Shown piece after piece: positions 8,510 to 18,227 of a stretch of 64,000 nucleotides of DNA. Origin of the DNA: Candidatus Poribacteria bacterium (GTDB lineage: Bacteria > Poribacteria > WGA-4E > WGA-3G); assembly GCA_958295945.1 (NCBI GenBank), contig OY282386.1, positions 1,937,371-2,001,370 on the forward strand, written 5' to 3'. The notes under the pieces are model-generated. The model was not told the DNA's origin, made no database searches, and saw only the letters and a list, made by a program, of their open reading frames with translations. Position numbers and translations under genes: made by a program. Within the stretch, counting starts at the first letter, position 1; every line of letters begins with the position of its first letter.

Positions 8510-10534
8510 ATGAAAAGAAATTACTTTTATCTCTTATTTTCGTTTCTCCTAATTGCGTTTACTACAAACATTAATGCACAAGTCAACACATCTATAGAAT
8601 TACCTGAAGGTGCAATTGCAAGGTTGGGTAAAGGGGGTATAAACGCAATGCAGTTTTCACCTGATGGGACACAACTTGCTATCGGAACATCAATCGGTGT
8701 GTGGTTATATGATGTTGAAGATGGTAATGGTAAAGTACTTCCATTAGAGTCAGTAAGATATATCAATGCACTTGTATATTCTTCCAATGGAAAAATTCTT
8801 GCTGTCCATGTTGCATTAGACAAATTCATCCTATTATGGAATTTAGAAACTCTCACCAAGCTGTCAGTTCTAAAAATACCTGAGAATTACAGTCCTGCAG
8901 AAATTGTTTTCTCCGAAGATAATAAAAATCTCATCGGTTTGAATATGAATGGAATGATTGCATGGAACATTGGGACTGGCGTTAGTAGTATAAAAGAAAT
9001 TAAGGATCGTAATTGGTCTGTCTTAGCATTAGAAAAGTATGGAAGAACTTTTGTCATCGGTGATATGAGAAATGGGAAAATTCGTCAATGGAATCCAGAT
9101 ACAGAGAGTTTGGGATTAGTTTATAGAGAAAAACAACAATCAGGTTTTGAAAGGTTTCTATCAGAACTGTTTGGGCGTAGACAAGATGATATTAAGGGTA
9201 TGTATTTAAATGTAATTGCATTATCACCTGATGGTAAAACAGTCGCAAGTGCACATGGTGATAACAAAATCAGATTATGGAATACTTCTACTGGAGTTCA
9301 ACGTATTGATCTTAAGGGACATACTCAGCTGATTAATGTAATTATCTTTTCCAAAGACAGCACTATGCTTGCAAGTGGAGGAGAGGATAGTAATATAATG
9401 TTGTGGGATGTACACAAAGGTCGTAAGCGCGGAACTTTAACTGGACATCAAGGCAATATCAAAACGCTTGCCTTCTCACCTACTGATAATAATATACTGG
9501 CAAGTGGAGGTGCTGATGGAACTGTGCGATTATGGAACATTAAAAAGCGGAAAGAACAGTCTGTTATTGTAACGGGTCATCCGGAGTCTGTTGAAGCAAT
9601 CGCATTTAATTCTGATAACACCACGATATATAGTGCTATATCAAATGGAACGATCCAGAGTTGGAATGTCCAGACTGGTGAAGAGAAATATTCACCTATA
9701 GTTGTACAAAAAAATATGTTCTATGATTTTGACTTTTCAAAAGATGCATCGCTTTTTGCCAGTCACGGGGCGGATAGTACTGTTTATTGGGATGGGTATT
9801 ACTCAGTAATAGAATGGGGTAATGATAAGAAAACTAAACTACTAAGTCTTCCTACCGGTGATGTACTTGCGACATTTCCACAATATGCGTTGGCAGTAAC
9901 AGTATCACCTGATAATACTATTCTCGCAGCAGATACAAGATTGAAAGGTGTCCAATTATGGAATATAAAAACGAAAAAAAAGATGTTCGGTTGGATCGTA
10001 GCAAATTCGGTTTCAAGAAAGTTAGTGTTCTCAAACGATTCAAAACTACTTGCCGCCTATGGTTATGGAATCCCTACACAAGTGTGGAATGTAAGAACGA
10101 AACGCGAAATCACGCCTTCTGAGATCAAAGAAGCAAGTGTCATAGCATTTTCACCTGATAAGTCCAAGATTGCTCTGAAACATTCTGATGGTATTGACAT
10201 GTGGATGATAACCACTAAGAAATTGCAGAAATCTGAAACAATATCTAAAAAAGATTACCCAATAAATGATGGATTAATTATCTTCTGTATAGATGGAAAA
10301 TATCTTCTTGGACGAACAAGAATTGGTCCCCAATCTGGTATAAGAGTGTGGGATATACACAATAAGAGAGAAATTGGAACATTCCTTTCTGGACATACAA
10401 GTGTTATTGAAACACTTACATTTTCACATGACGGTAAGATTTTGGCAAGTGGAAGTTTAGATGGGACAATCCTACTGTGGGATTGGGAGACGCTTATTTC
10501 AGATATAATTCCTTCAGAGGTAATAAACAAATGA
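8510..10534 (+). CDS. Secreted WD40 beta-propeller protein, second of four
   Basis: This 674-residue paralog has a signal peptide (MKRNYFYLLFSFLLIAFTTN, ending INAQ), then the family opening LPEGAIARLGKGGINAMQFS and WD blades throughout, for example KTVASAHGDNKIRLWNTS, TMLASGGEDSNIMLWDV and the final KILASGSLDGTILLWDWE. It starts 3 bases after the previous stop and ends by overlapping the next start as ATGA, so the operon is tightly coupled. The opening motif and the closing SxDGTILLWDWE blade are shared by the family. This suggests closure of a double propeller between the N- and C-terminal strands. Binding partner unknown. Confidence 0.87.
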   Translation: MKRNYFYLLFSFLLIAFTTNINAQVNTSIELPEGAIARLGKGGINAMQFSPDGTQLAIGTSIGVWLYDVEDGNGKVLPLESVRYINALVYSSNGKILAVHVALDKFILLWNLETLTKLSVLKIPENYSPAEIVFSEDNKNLIGLNMNGMIAWNIGTGVSSIKEIKDRNWSVLALEKYGRTFVIGDMRNGKIRQWNPDTESLGLVYREKQQSGFERFLSELFGRRQDDIKGMYLNVIALSPDGKTVASAHGDNKIRLWNTSTGVQRIDLKGHTQLINVIIFSKDSTMLASGGEDSNIMLWDVHKGRKRGTLTGHQGNIKTLAFSPTDNNILASGGADGTVRLWNIKKRKEQSVIVTGHPESVEAIAFNSDNTTIYSAISNGTIQSWNVQTGEEKYSPIVVQKNMFYDFDFSKDASLFASHGADSTVYWDGYYSVIEWGNDKKTKLLSLPTGDVLATFPQYALAVTVSPDNTILAADTRLKGVQLWNIKTKKKMFGWIVANSVSRKLVFSNDSKLLAAYGYGIPTQVWNVRTKREITPSEIKEASVIAFSPDKSKIALKHSDGIDMWMITTKKLQKSETISKKDYPINDGLIIFCIDGKYLLGRTRIGPQSGIRVWDIHNKREIGTFLSGHTSVIETLTFSHDGKILASGSLDGTILLWDWETLISDIIPSEVINK

Positions 10535-12543
10535 AGATGAAATACATTTTAACCATATCACTAATTTTTACTTCAATAATCCTTATAAGTTTCGCGCAAG
10601 AAGACACACCTTCTGAAATGTCTGAATATGCAGTCGCAAGGTTTGGAAAGGGCAGTGGTATAAATACCATCCTCTTTTCACCAGATGGCAAGCATCTTGC
10701 CGTAGCAACAGATATCGGTGTGTGGATGTATGATGTTTCAAATGGAAAAGGTGAGTTATTACATACAAACGAAACTGATAATATTACAGCAATTGCTTTT
10801 TCTTCTGATGGGAAAAAACTTGTATGTGGAGATCGAAAAAATCAAGCCATTCAATTTTGGGATTTAACAGTTGAAAATAATAGACCATATCTCACATTAT
10901 ACGACAGGTTTGTTCAGGTAGTTGATTTAGTTTTCTCAAAGCACGAAAAGAACCTTTTTAGTCTTAGTCCCCACGGTTATCTTACAAAATGGGACCTTGA
11001 AACAAATAAAGAAATCTCAGCAATTCAATTCAGTGGAAATCAGTCAATAGCAGCATTAGGAAATGATGGAAAGATATTTGTACATAGAGATTTAAATGAT
11101 GATTCAAATTTCAGGATATGGGATGTCAATGATGAGATATTTAGTGGAACATTTGAAGATGATTATATTCCTAAGACAATAAATGGATTTCAAGAGGACA
11201 CTGATACCCAAGTCGGTATTGTAGAATTAGGTATTTCTCCAGATAACAACTATATAGTAAGTGCGCATGCGGATAATATCATTCGAGTATGGGATACTGA
11301 CACCAAAACACTACGATACAGACTGATAGGACATACAGCGTCAATTAATACCGTGGCATTTTCACCTGACAATAAGATACTTGCAACTGGAAGTGATGAC
11401 AAAAAAATAAGGCTTTGGGATCTTGAGAATGGAACTCTGTCCGAAACACTTACTGGACACACAAGTGATATAAATACAATCGATTTCTCGCCTACTGACT
11501 TAGATTTGCTTGCAAGCGGAAGTTCAGATGGTACTATACGTTTTTGGGATACACAAACTGGTGAAGAACTGCAAATCTTTGCTAAAGGTTATATAGATTC
11601 TATCTATGATTTAGCATTCAGTAAGGATAATAAAGTACTTAGCAGTGTAACAAGACAAGGTGCATTGCAGCTATTGGACATAAATACTGGAAAAACATTA
11701 CCAACACCTAATTTGGAGAGTTTAGATATAAGATCTGCATTATCTTTATCACATGACGCTACCTTTCTTGCATACATTGGTGCAGTAACAAACAACATTT
11801 CAAATGGACAGAAAATGGACTTAGGTAATAATCAAAGGAAAGGAATAAATTTGTGGGTACTTCCTTTAGGTGAACATTTCAACACTATTCCACAATGGAC
11901 TTTAGTATTTGCATTTTCACCTGACAACAGTATGATTGCAGTTTCTGATCCCTTTTCTGGCGTTAAAATATTGGATATTGTGACACTAACAGAATTATTT
12001 AGTAATAATAAAGAATTTTCTTATCCGACAGGCGTGAAGTTTTCCCCTAATGGAAAACTGCTTGTTATTGACGCTGTATTTTCAGATACTGAGATTTGGG
12101 ATATAGCTACACAACGAAACATCTCGCCGCCAAATATACAGGAAGTCAATGTTGTATCGTTTTCTCCAGATAGTAGTATGCTTGCACTCAAACATTCTGA
12201 TCATATTGACATATTTCAAATAAAATCTACAGGTTTGGAAAATCATAAGAGATTTACACCAAATGGTAGTCTGGGTCTTTCTCATATTTTGGTTTTTTCT
12301 CCCGATGGAAAGATGTTGCTTGATGTAATTGGGACGGGTAAAGGTGCTAACATACAAATATGGGATTTGGAATCAGGTAATCTATCAGGTACATTGATTG
12401 GACATTTGAAAGCAATCTCAAAACTTCTTTTCTCACATGACAGCAAAATGCTCGCAAGTGGAAGTTTAGATGGGACAATCCTACTGTGGGATTGGGAGAG
12501 AATCTTACAAAATATAACGAAAAATAAGGAGAATACAAGATGA
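10531..12543 (+). CDS. Secreted WD40 beta-propeller protein, third of four
   Basis: The 670-residue product from the ATG at 10531 has a signal peptide (MKMKYILTISLIFTSIILIS, ending near FAQE). It then has the family opening YAVARFGKGSGINTILFSPD and many WD blades, such as KILATGSDDKKIRLWDLE and MLASGSLDGTILLWDWER at the end. The frame extends upstream to 10477, but 10531 overlaps the preceding stop as ATGA and has an AGAGG about 10 bases upstream. It ends in another ATGA overlap with the fourth gene. Exported scaffold or binding protein by inference. Confidence 0.87.
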   Translation: MKMKYILTISLIFTSIILISFAQEDTPSEMSEYAVARFGKGSGINTILFSPDGKHLAVATDIGVWMYDVSNGKGELLHTNETDNITAIAFSSDGKKLVCGDRKNQAIQFWDLTVENNRPYLTLYDRFVQVVDLVFSKHEKNLFSLSPHGYLTKWDLETNKEISAIQFSGNQSIAALGNDGKIFVHRDLNDDSNFRIWDVNDEIFSGTFEDDYIPKTINGFQEDTDTQVGIVELGISPDNNYIVSAHADNIIRVWDTDTKTLRYRLIGHTASINTVAFSPDNKILATGSDDKKIRLWDLENGTLSETLTGHTSDINTIDFSPTDLDLLASGSSDGTIRFWDTQTGEELQIFAKGYIDSIYDLAFSKDNKVLSSVTRQGALQLLDINTGKTLPTPNLESLDIRSALSLSHDATFLAYIGAVTNNISNGQKMDLGNNQRKGINLWVLPLGEHFNTIPQWTLVFAFSPDNSMIAVSDPFSGVKILDIVTLTELFSNNKEFSYPTGVKFSPNGKLLVIDAVFSDTEIWDIATQRNISPPNIQEVNVVSFSPDSSMLALKHSDHIDIFQIKSTGLENHKRFTPNGSLGLSHILVFSPDGKMLLDVIGTGKGANIQIWDLESGNLSGTLIGHLKAISKLLFSHDSKMLASGSLDGTILLWDWERILQNITKNKENTR

Positions 12544-14885
12544 AAATAACACACATCATCCTGATCTATCTCATATTTATAGTCCTTATCGCGTCCAGCT
12601 TCGCTCAAGAAGACGCACAGGTTGATTTACCTGAAAATGCGATTTCATTTCTTGGTAAAGGTGGGATTAATATAATAAAGTTTTCTCCGGATGGAACACG
12701 ACTCGCGATTGGAACATCTATTGGTGTGTGGATGGACAATGTCCAAGACGAAATTGGTAGTGCTTTACCGGTTGGAAATATCAGATATTTCAATACACTT
12801 GCGTTTTCTACCGATGGTAAGATTCTCGCTGCGGGTGGAATCATCAATCTTGGTATACAGATTTGGGATACAGAAACTGGTAATAAAATTTCAACCATCA
12901 AGTTACCAGACAGATTTCATAGAATATCAGACCTAACTTTTGCAGAGGAGAATAAGACTCTTATAGGTCTTGGTGCGAATCGTAATATTATCAGATGGGA
13001 TGTAAATTCAGGAAAGGAAATCTCACAGAAGGCGGTATATTTTGATAGACCCGTACATGCATTTTCTCCAGACGGTACTTCCTTCGTTAGTGGTCACAAG
13101 GAGAAATGTGAGATTCGATTATGGATTACTGAATCTGGTTTATATGGCAATTTATTTCAAGAGAAAACCGATCTGGCAACAGTGGCTCCACTTCCATCTT
13201 ACGCAGTGGAAAAGCCTGAGTTGAGAAATGTTATCGGTGGTGTTCAAGCAATTGCATATTCACCTGATAAGAAGACGATTGCAAGTGCACATAACAACAA
13301 CTGTATCCGTATATGGGATATAACAACGAAATTAGAACGATATACACTTCAAGGACATACTGAAAGAATAAACACGGTTGCTTACTCTTATGATAGTAAA
13401 ATGGTAGCAAGTGGGAGTTTTGACAACTCAATTCATATATGGGATGTAGAAAAAGGAAAATTGAAAAATGTACTGATTGCACATAAGAATGCTATCAAGG
13501 CATTAGCATTTTCACCAGCGGAAAATGAACTATTTGCAAGTGGGAGTGAAGATGGAACAGTGCGGTTATGGGATGTGAATACCGGTCAACTACGTTCTAT
13601 ATTTGCAACCGGTTTTACTGCATCTGTTAAAGCCTTGGCATTTACCAAAGACAACTCCATGCTGCTAAGTGCTACAGAGAACGGTACAATTCAGATGTGG
13701 GATGTGAATAAAGGTAAAGAACTACCTTTTCCTTCAAATTCACAGTATGATTACACTCAGGGGGCTGTCCTTTCACAGGATGCAACGCTGTTCGCGGGTC
13801 GTGGTGCTGAGACTTTCGTTGAATCTGATGGTTTTGGAGTCTCAAAGAGCATAACGCCGCAAAAAGAAACTCGTTTGTGGAAATTACCTACAATGACAGA
13901 ACTATTCTCAATACCACACAGAACAAGTGCTCTCTGTATATCTCACGACAACAAATTGATTGCAATTGGTAATGAGAATGAAACGGAATTGTTCAACATC
14001 GGATCTAAGGAAGAACTTCATCGTTTTGATGGACCGCATTTTTTTGATAGTAATGCAATTTCCTTTTCTCCAGATAACACTATCCTTGCAACGGGTGGAG
14101 AATTAGGAGAAGTCATTCTATGGGATGTAAAGACGGGTGAAAAACTTGATACACTCAATGACCCATTCGTTGGAGATGCTAGATCTATTGTATTTTCACG
14201 GGATGGATCAGTCCTTGTAGCCAAATATTCTGGACGCATCCGTATTTGGGATATGCATACAAGAAAGCAACTGTATTCAACTCTTGTAGAAAAAGTTATG
14301 GTGGTTGACATATTAGCATTATCTCCAGATGGACAGATATTGCTTACTGCAAAATGGCCTCATGAATTTGGTAGTCAGATACAACTATGGGATGTAAAAG
14401 CTGAAAGTAAACTGATTAATCTTGACGGTCATTCCGAACAGATTGAATCTATGGTGTTTTCTCATGATGGTAAGGTGCTTGCTACAGGGGGTAAGGCAGG
14501 TTCAATACTTTTATGGGATTGGCATCAAATTCTTGACAAAATTGGCAGAGAAAACATAGGTATAATTACAAGTAAAGAATCGAAAACTGGCAATGCTAAA
14601 CCAAAATATAGCAGTAAAACAGAAGAAGTTCAAGCAATTATGAAATGGTTGGAAGATAAGGAATATAAATTGCAAAATATGGGTGACAAATGCAAAATTA
14701 CTCAAGGTAGTTCAAGAGTCATGATAATAGGGACTAAAGGTGGAGCAATGATATTGCAAGACATTAAATTTGAGTTTTCCCGTGATGGCATCTTACGAAT
14801 AACCGTCAAAGACATTGGCACTGCAGAATTTGATTTTGATGACAAAGGTGAGTTAAAAGTTATGCAATCAGATGAACCAAAATGA
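12540..14885 (+). CDS. Secreted WD40 protein with an extra C-terminal domain, fourth of four
   Basis: This 781-residue protein has a signal peptide (MKITHIILIYLIFIVLIASS, ending FAQ) and the same double-propeller repeats as its three upstream paralogs, with blades such as MVASGSFDNSIHIWDVEKG. It is longer because about 110 residues follow the final blade (SILLWDWHQIL). These start with a polar linker rich in Lys and Ser, then a small alpha/beta-looking segment (VQAIMKWLEDKEYKLQNMG, VMIIGTKGGAMILQDIKFEF). I do not recognise this tail. It starts by ATGA overlap and ends 18 bases from the convergent nagA gene. Confidence 0.87.
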   Translation: MKITHIILIYLIFIVLIASSFAQEDAQVDLPENAISFLGKGGINIIKFSPDGTRLAIGTSIGVWMDNVQDEIGSALPVGNIRYFNTLAFSTDGKILAAGGIINLGIQIWDTETGNKISTIKLPDRFHRISDLTFAEENKTLIGLGANRNIIRWDVNSGKEISQKAVYFDRPVHAFSPDGTSFVSGHKEKCEIRLWITESGLYGNLFQEKTDLATVAPLPSYAVEKPELRNVIGGVQAIAYSPDKKTIASAHNNNCIRIWDITTKLERYTLQGHTERINTVAYSYDSKMVASGSFDNSIHIWDVEKGKLKNVLIAHKNAIKALAFSPAENELFASGSEDGTVRLWDVNTGQLRSIFATGFTASVKALAFTKDNSMLLSATENGTIQMWDVNKGKELPFPSNSQYDYTQGAVLSQDATLFAGRGAETFVESDGFGVSKSITPQKETRLWKLPTMTELFSIPHRTSALCISHDNKLIAIGNENETELFNIGSKEELHRFDGPHFFDSNAISFSPDNTILATGGELGEVILWDVKTGEKLDTLNDPFVGDARSIVFSRDGSVLVAKYSGRIRIWDMHTRKQLYSTLVEKVMVVDILALSPDGQILLTAKWPHEFGSQIQLWDVKAESKLINLDGHSEQIESMVFSHDGKVLATGGKAGSILLWDWHQILDKIGRENIGIITSKESKTGNAKPKYSSKTEEVQAIMKWLEDKEYKLQNMGDKCKITQGSSRVMIIGTKGGAMILQDIKFEFSRDGILRITVKDIGTAEFDFDDKGELKVMQSDEPK

Positions 14886-14903
14886 CCAATTTGACATCAA
14901 CTT

Positions 14904-16043
14904 TTATATATTGTTGAATTCGACTTGTCCGTTCATTACTGTCATTTTCAAATCCATTTTATTTTTGTCAGAATTCCATTCAAATAGAATAAAATCATCA
15001 CCTATTTTACTTTGATCTATATCTACACCTAGTAATTTTAGTGGTTGTAAAGTTGCTAAAGAAATCGCTTCTGACAATGATATTCCTGCTATTCTTACAG
15101 CGTTTTCTATGCCAATTGCTAACTCAATAGCAGAACCCGCGAGGTATTCAGTTCCCAATAAATGAATTTTCCGATCAGCAGTTAATTTGACAGCTTGACC
15201 AGCAAACTTATACTGTCCAGACGGCATCCTTGCTAAAGCTGTAGCATCACTAATCAGAATGCATCGCTCAAGTGTTTTCGCACGTATCATTGACTTGACG
15301 ACAGAAGGCGGAAGGTGGTATCCATCAACGATAAGACTTGCCCATAGTTCATCTGCCCCGAGTTGCTCCCAAATATAGTTCGGATGTCGTTGTATCCTTG
15401 AATGTGCACCGTTCCCAAGATGTGTGGAGAGTTTCGCACCTGCACTGATTGCATCTCGGATCTGATCTGGCGAGGCTTCTGTGTGACCTATTGAGACAAC
15501 GATGTCATCTGCAACCAATTTCTCAATAAACGGTAATGCACCTGTTTTCTCTGGTGCAAGTGTTACAATACGTATTGTTCCTTCTGCTATCTCTTGAAAT
15601 CTACAAAATTCATCCAAATTCGGTTTTCTTACATGTTGTAGTGGATGTGCACCTCTCGGACCATCCTCTGCAGAGATATAAGGACCTTCAAGATGTATAC
15701 CAAGGATTGCATTTGCAGTTGCTGAATCCGATTGACATGCTTCCACAATTGCTGTGATTGAATTGCTTATGTCCTCAAACGATGCTGTTACAATTGTGGG
15801 ACATAAAAAACCAGTTCCTACACGCCATAGTGAACGAACCATCTCAATCACATCAGATGCAGTTACAGTTGAGACGTTCAGGTCATATCCAGCAAAACCG
15901 TTGACCTGTATGTCCACAAGAGCAGGGGCAATCCACATCTCACTATCAGTTGACTCTATATCTCTAATTGAATGAATGCAACAGTCTTCAACTGTTATTT
16001 CAATTGGTTTATGATCAAAGATTTTGTATGCATTAATTTTCAT
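14904..16043 (-). CDS. nagA: N-acetylglucosamine-6-phosphate deacetylase
   Basis: The 379-residue amidohydrolase converts N-acetylglucosamine-6-phosphate to glucosamine-6-phosphate plus acetate in the cytoplasm. The first-strand motif is VDIQVNGFAG, with Q and N in place of the usual His-x-His, as in the single-metal E. coli type. Likely metal ligands are E119 (HLEGPY), H187 (SIGHTEAS) and H208 (STHLGNGAH). The catalytic aspartate is D266 (LISDATAL). Length is normal for the family. The Shine-Dalgarno is weak. It is convergent with the WD40 operon and has no other amino-sugar gene beside it here. Confidence 0.9.
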   Translation of the reverse strand: MKINAYKIFDHKPIEITVEDCCIHSIRDIESTDSEMWIAPALVDIQVNGFAGYDLNVSTVTASDVIEMVRSLWRVGTGFLCPTIVTASFEDISNSITAIVEACQSDSATANAILGIHLEGPYISAEDGPRGAHPLQHVRKPNLDEFCRFQEIAEGTIRIVTLAPEKTGALPFIEKLVADDIVVSIGHTEASPDQIRDAISAGAKLSTHLGNGAHSRIQRHPNYIWEQLGADELWASLIVDGYHLPPSVVKSMIRAKTLERCILISDATALARMPSGQYKFAGQAVKLTADRKIHLLGTEYLAGSAIELAIGIENAVRIAGISLSEAISLATLQPLKLLGVDIDQSKIGDDFILFEWNSDKNKMDLKMTVMNGQVEFNNI

Positions 16044-16232
16044 TTTTTACAGTTTACTCTCTTGTATTTTTCCGATAAGACAATAGTAAAATGATACGGA
16101 AAAAACTGATTGGTTGCAACAAAAATGTATTGCTTTTTTCATTGAAATGAGGTAATGTATAGAATATTAGTACGGTTCTCGTTCTACATTTTTGTTAGAC
16201 ACTCTACAACATTACTAAAAGTGGAGGCATCA

Positions 16233-17015
16233 ATGGAATACTTAAATTACGGCAAAACCGGTTTGGAAATCTCACGCCTATGTTACGGTGCTGGTCGTCT
16301 ACAGGATACTTGCAAGACTATTGAAGCAGGTGCTAAAATGATGTTGAAAGCACTTGACGAAGGTGTTACTTTCTGGGATACAGCCGAAGGTTATGGCACA
16401 CAACCTCACCTCGGTGAAGCAGTACGACAAATTAACAGAGACGAAATCGTAATTCAGACGAAAACGGCTGTGAAGGAACATGACAGCGCAGCAGCCAGTA
16501 TTGACAAAGCATTAAAGGAATTGCAATCAGATTATATTGATGTGATGTTGCTACATGCCATCTCATCACCTGATGATTTATTGAACCGTGAACGTGAAGG
16601 TGCATTTGACGCTTTTCGTGAAGCAAAAGCAGCAGGAAAAGTTCGTATTATCGGCTGTTCAACACATGTGTACACAGGTCCTGTCATGGATGCAGTTATA
16701 GATCATCCTGAAATTGATGTCATCCTTACTACTGCCAATAAAGAGGGTAGGATGTTAGAAGGTGGCACATTGGATAAGCATTTGGAATACATTGAACGTG
16801 CATACAATCTCGGAAAAGGTATTAGTATTATGAAGGTAGTCGTGGCAGGTGATATTCCAGAAGAAGACATGCCTGATTGGATTGAATGGGGATTCAACCT
16901 TGATACAGCACATGCAATTAATCTTGGCATGACAAAAGAAAGCCATATTAATCTTGATGTTGGTATTGCACGAGCAAGTGCTCGGAAACGCCTCATTCAA
17001 AGTAAAGCTGCATAA
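16233..17015 (+). CDS. Aldo/keto reductase
   Basis: From the ATG at 16233 (GGAGG 5 bases upstream) the product is 260 residues. It opens MEYLNYGKTGLEISRLCYGA, a typical aldo/keto reductase start. The catalytic tetrad is visible as D49, Y54 (WDTAEGYG), K77 (VIQTKTAV) and H108 (VMLLHAI). It is shorter than most family members (about 310-330), so the C-terminal lid is reduced. The frame extends upstream to 16155 but that part lacks family similarity. The gene is followed 27 bases later by a zinc dehydrogenase, suggesting a joint pathway for sugar or polyol oxidation-reduction. Substrate not determined. Confidence 0.88.
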   Translation: MEYLNYGKTGLEISRLCYGAGRLQDTCKTIEAGAKMMLKALDEGVTFWDTAEGYGTQPHLGEAVRQINRDEIVIQTKTAVKEHDSAAASIDKALKELQSDYIDVMLLHAISSPDDLLNREREGAFDAFREAKAAGKVRIIGCSTHVYTGPVMDAVIDHPEIDVILTTANKEGRMLEGGTLDKHLEYIERAYNLGKGISIMKVVVAGDIPEEDMPDWIEWGFNLDTAHAINLGMTKESHINLDVGIARASARKRLIQSKAA

Positions 17016-17042
17016 GACACACATTCCAAGAGATCTGTTCAA

Positions 17043-18116
17043 ATGTCAAATACAATGCATGCTGTTGTCTGTCATGCGCCTCTGGACTATAGACTTGAGG
17101 AAGTGCCAACACCTAACGCTGATCCTGGTGAAGTTGTCATCAAAGTTGATGCATGTGGTGTATGTGCAAGTGATATAAAGTGTTACACTGGTGCCCCACT
17201 ATTCTGGGGTGATGAACATAGGAAACCTTATGTTGAAACTCCTGTCATTGCAGGACATGAATTCATCGGTGAAGTTGTCCAACTTGGGGACGGTGCTGCA
17301 GAGAAACACGGTCTGAAACTTGGAGATACAGCAATTGCGGAACAGATCGTTCCGTGCTGCGATTGTCGTTATTGCAGAACCGGGAAGTATTGGCTTTGTC
17401 AAGTTCACAACATTTTCGGTTTCCAGCCTGTTGTCAACGGTGGTATGGCTGAATTTATGAAGTTTCCTGCGCAATCCCTCGTTCACAAAGTACCATCGGA
17501 TATGACGAAAACAGATGCAGCAATGATTGAACCACTTGCTTGTTCTATACATGCAGTACAGCGTGGGAACATTGAACTCGGTGATGTTGTCGTTGTTGCT
17601 GGTGCAGGGACACTCGGATTGGGGATGATAGGTGCAGCAAAGTTGAAAAACCCAGGTATTCTGATTGCAATTGATCTGATTCCTACACGATTAGAAGTCG
17701 CCAAGAAATTAGGAGCAAATATAACCTTAAACCCGACTGAAACTGATGTTGTGCAAGAAGTGCTTGACTTGACTGAAGGTTACGGTTGTGATGTCTATAT
17801 TGAAGCAACCGGACATCCAATGGCTGTTGAACAAGGTTTACTCATGATACGAAAAGCAGGTACATTCGTTGAATTTAGTGTGATGCGCGAACCCGTAACT
17901 GTGGATTGGACAATTATCGGTGATACAAAAGAGTTGAATATACACGGATCGCATTTAGGTCCATATACCTATCCACTTGCTATTGACTATATTTATAGTG
18001 GGAAAATAGATGTGAGTCAGATTGTTACGCATCAATTTGCGTTAGAGGATTTCAAGATTGCTTTTGAAATGGTACAGATAGGGAAAGATTCTATAAAGGT
18101 GCAGTTAACACCATAG
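17043..18116 (+). CDS. Zinc-dependent medium-chain alcohol dehydrogenase-like protein
   Basis: The 357-residue protein is an MDR-family dehydrogenase. Catalytic zinc ligands are likely C41 (CGVCASD), H72 and E73 (AGHEFIGE). The structural zinc site is C105, C108, C111 and C119 (CCDCRYCRTGKYWLC). The nucleotide-binding fold follows (VVVAGAGTLGLGMIGAAK), and the Asp-containing IAIDLIPTR suggests NAD rather than NADP. It resembles polyol and threonine dehydrogenases. It follows an aldo/keto reductase by 27 bases and is probably in the same operon. Substrate unknown; a sugar alcohol is plausible. Confidence 0.88.
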   Translation: MSNTMHAVVCHAPLDYRLEEVPTPNADPGEVVIKVDACGVCASDIKCYTGAPLFWGDEHRKPYVETPVIAGHEFIGEVVQLGDGAAEKHGLKLGDTAIAEQIVPCCDCRYCRTGKYWLCQVHNIFGFQPVVNGGMAEFMKFPAQSLVHKVPSDMTKTDAAMIEPLACSIHAVQRGNIELGDVVVVAGAGTLGLGMIGAAKLKNPGILIAIDLIPTRLEVAKKLGANITLNPTETDVVQEVLDLTEGYGCDVYIEATGHPMAVEQGLLMIRKAGTFVEFSVMREPVTVDWTIIGDTKELNIHGSHLGPYTYPLAIDYIYSGKIDVSQIVTHQFALEDFKIAFEMVQIGKDSIKVQLTP

Positions 18117-18227
18117 GAAGATTTGCTGCTTACAAGATTGCATTATATGGCATCGCAGCGGAGAAAGTGGTCTACTATCTAGTTGAACTATGTTGTACTA
18201 ACTGAGTTTTGAAAAACTTGTAAGATT

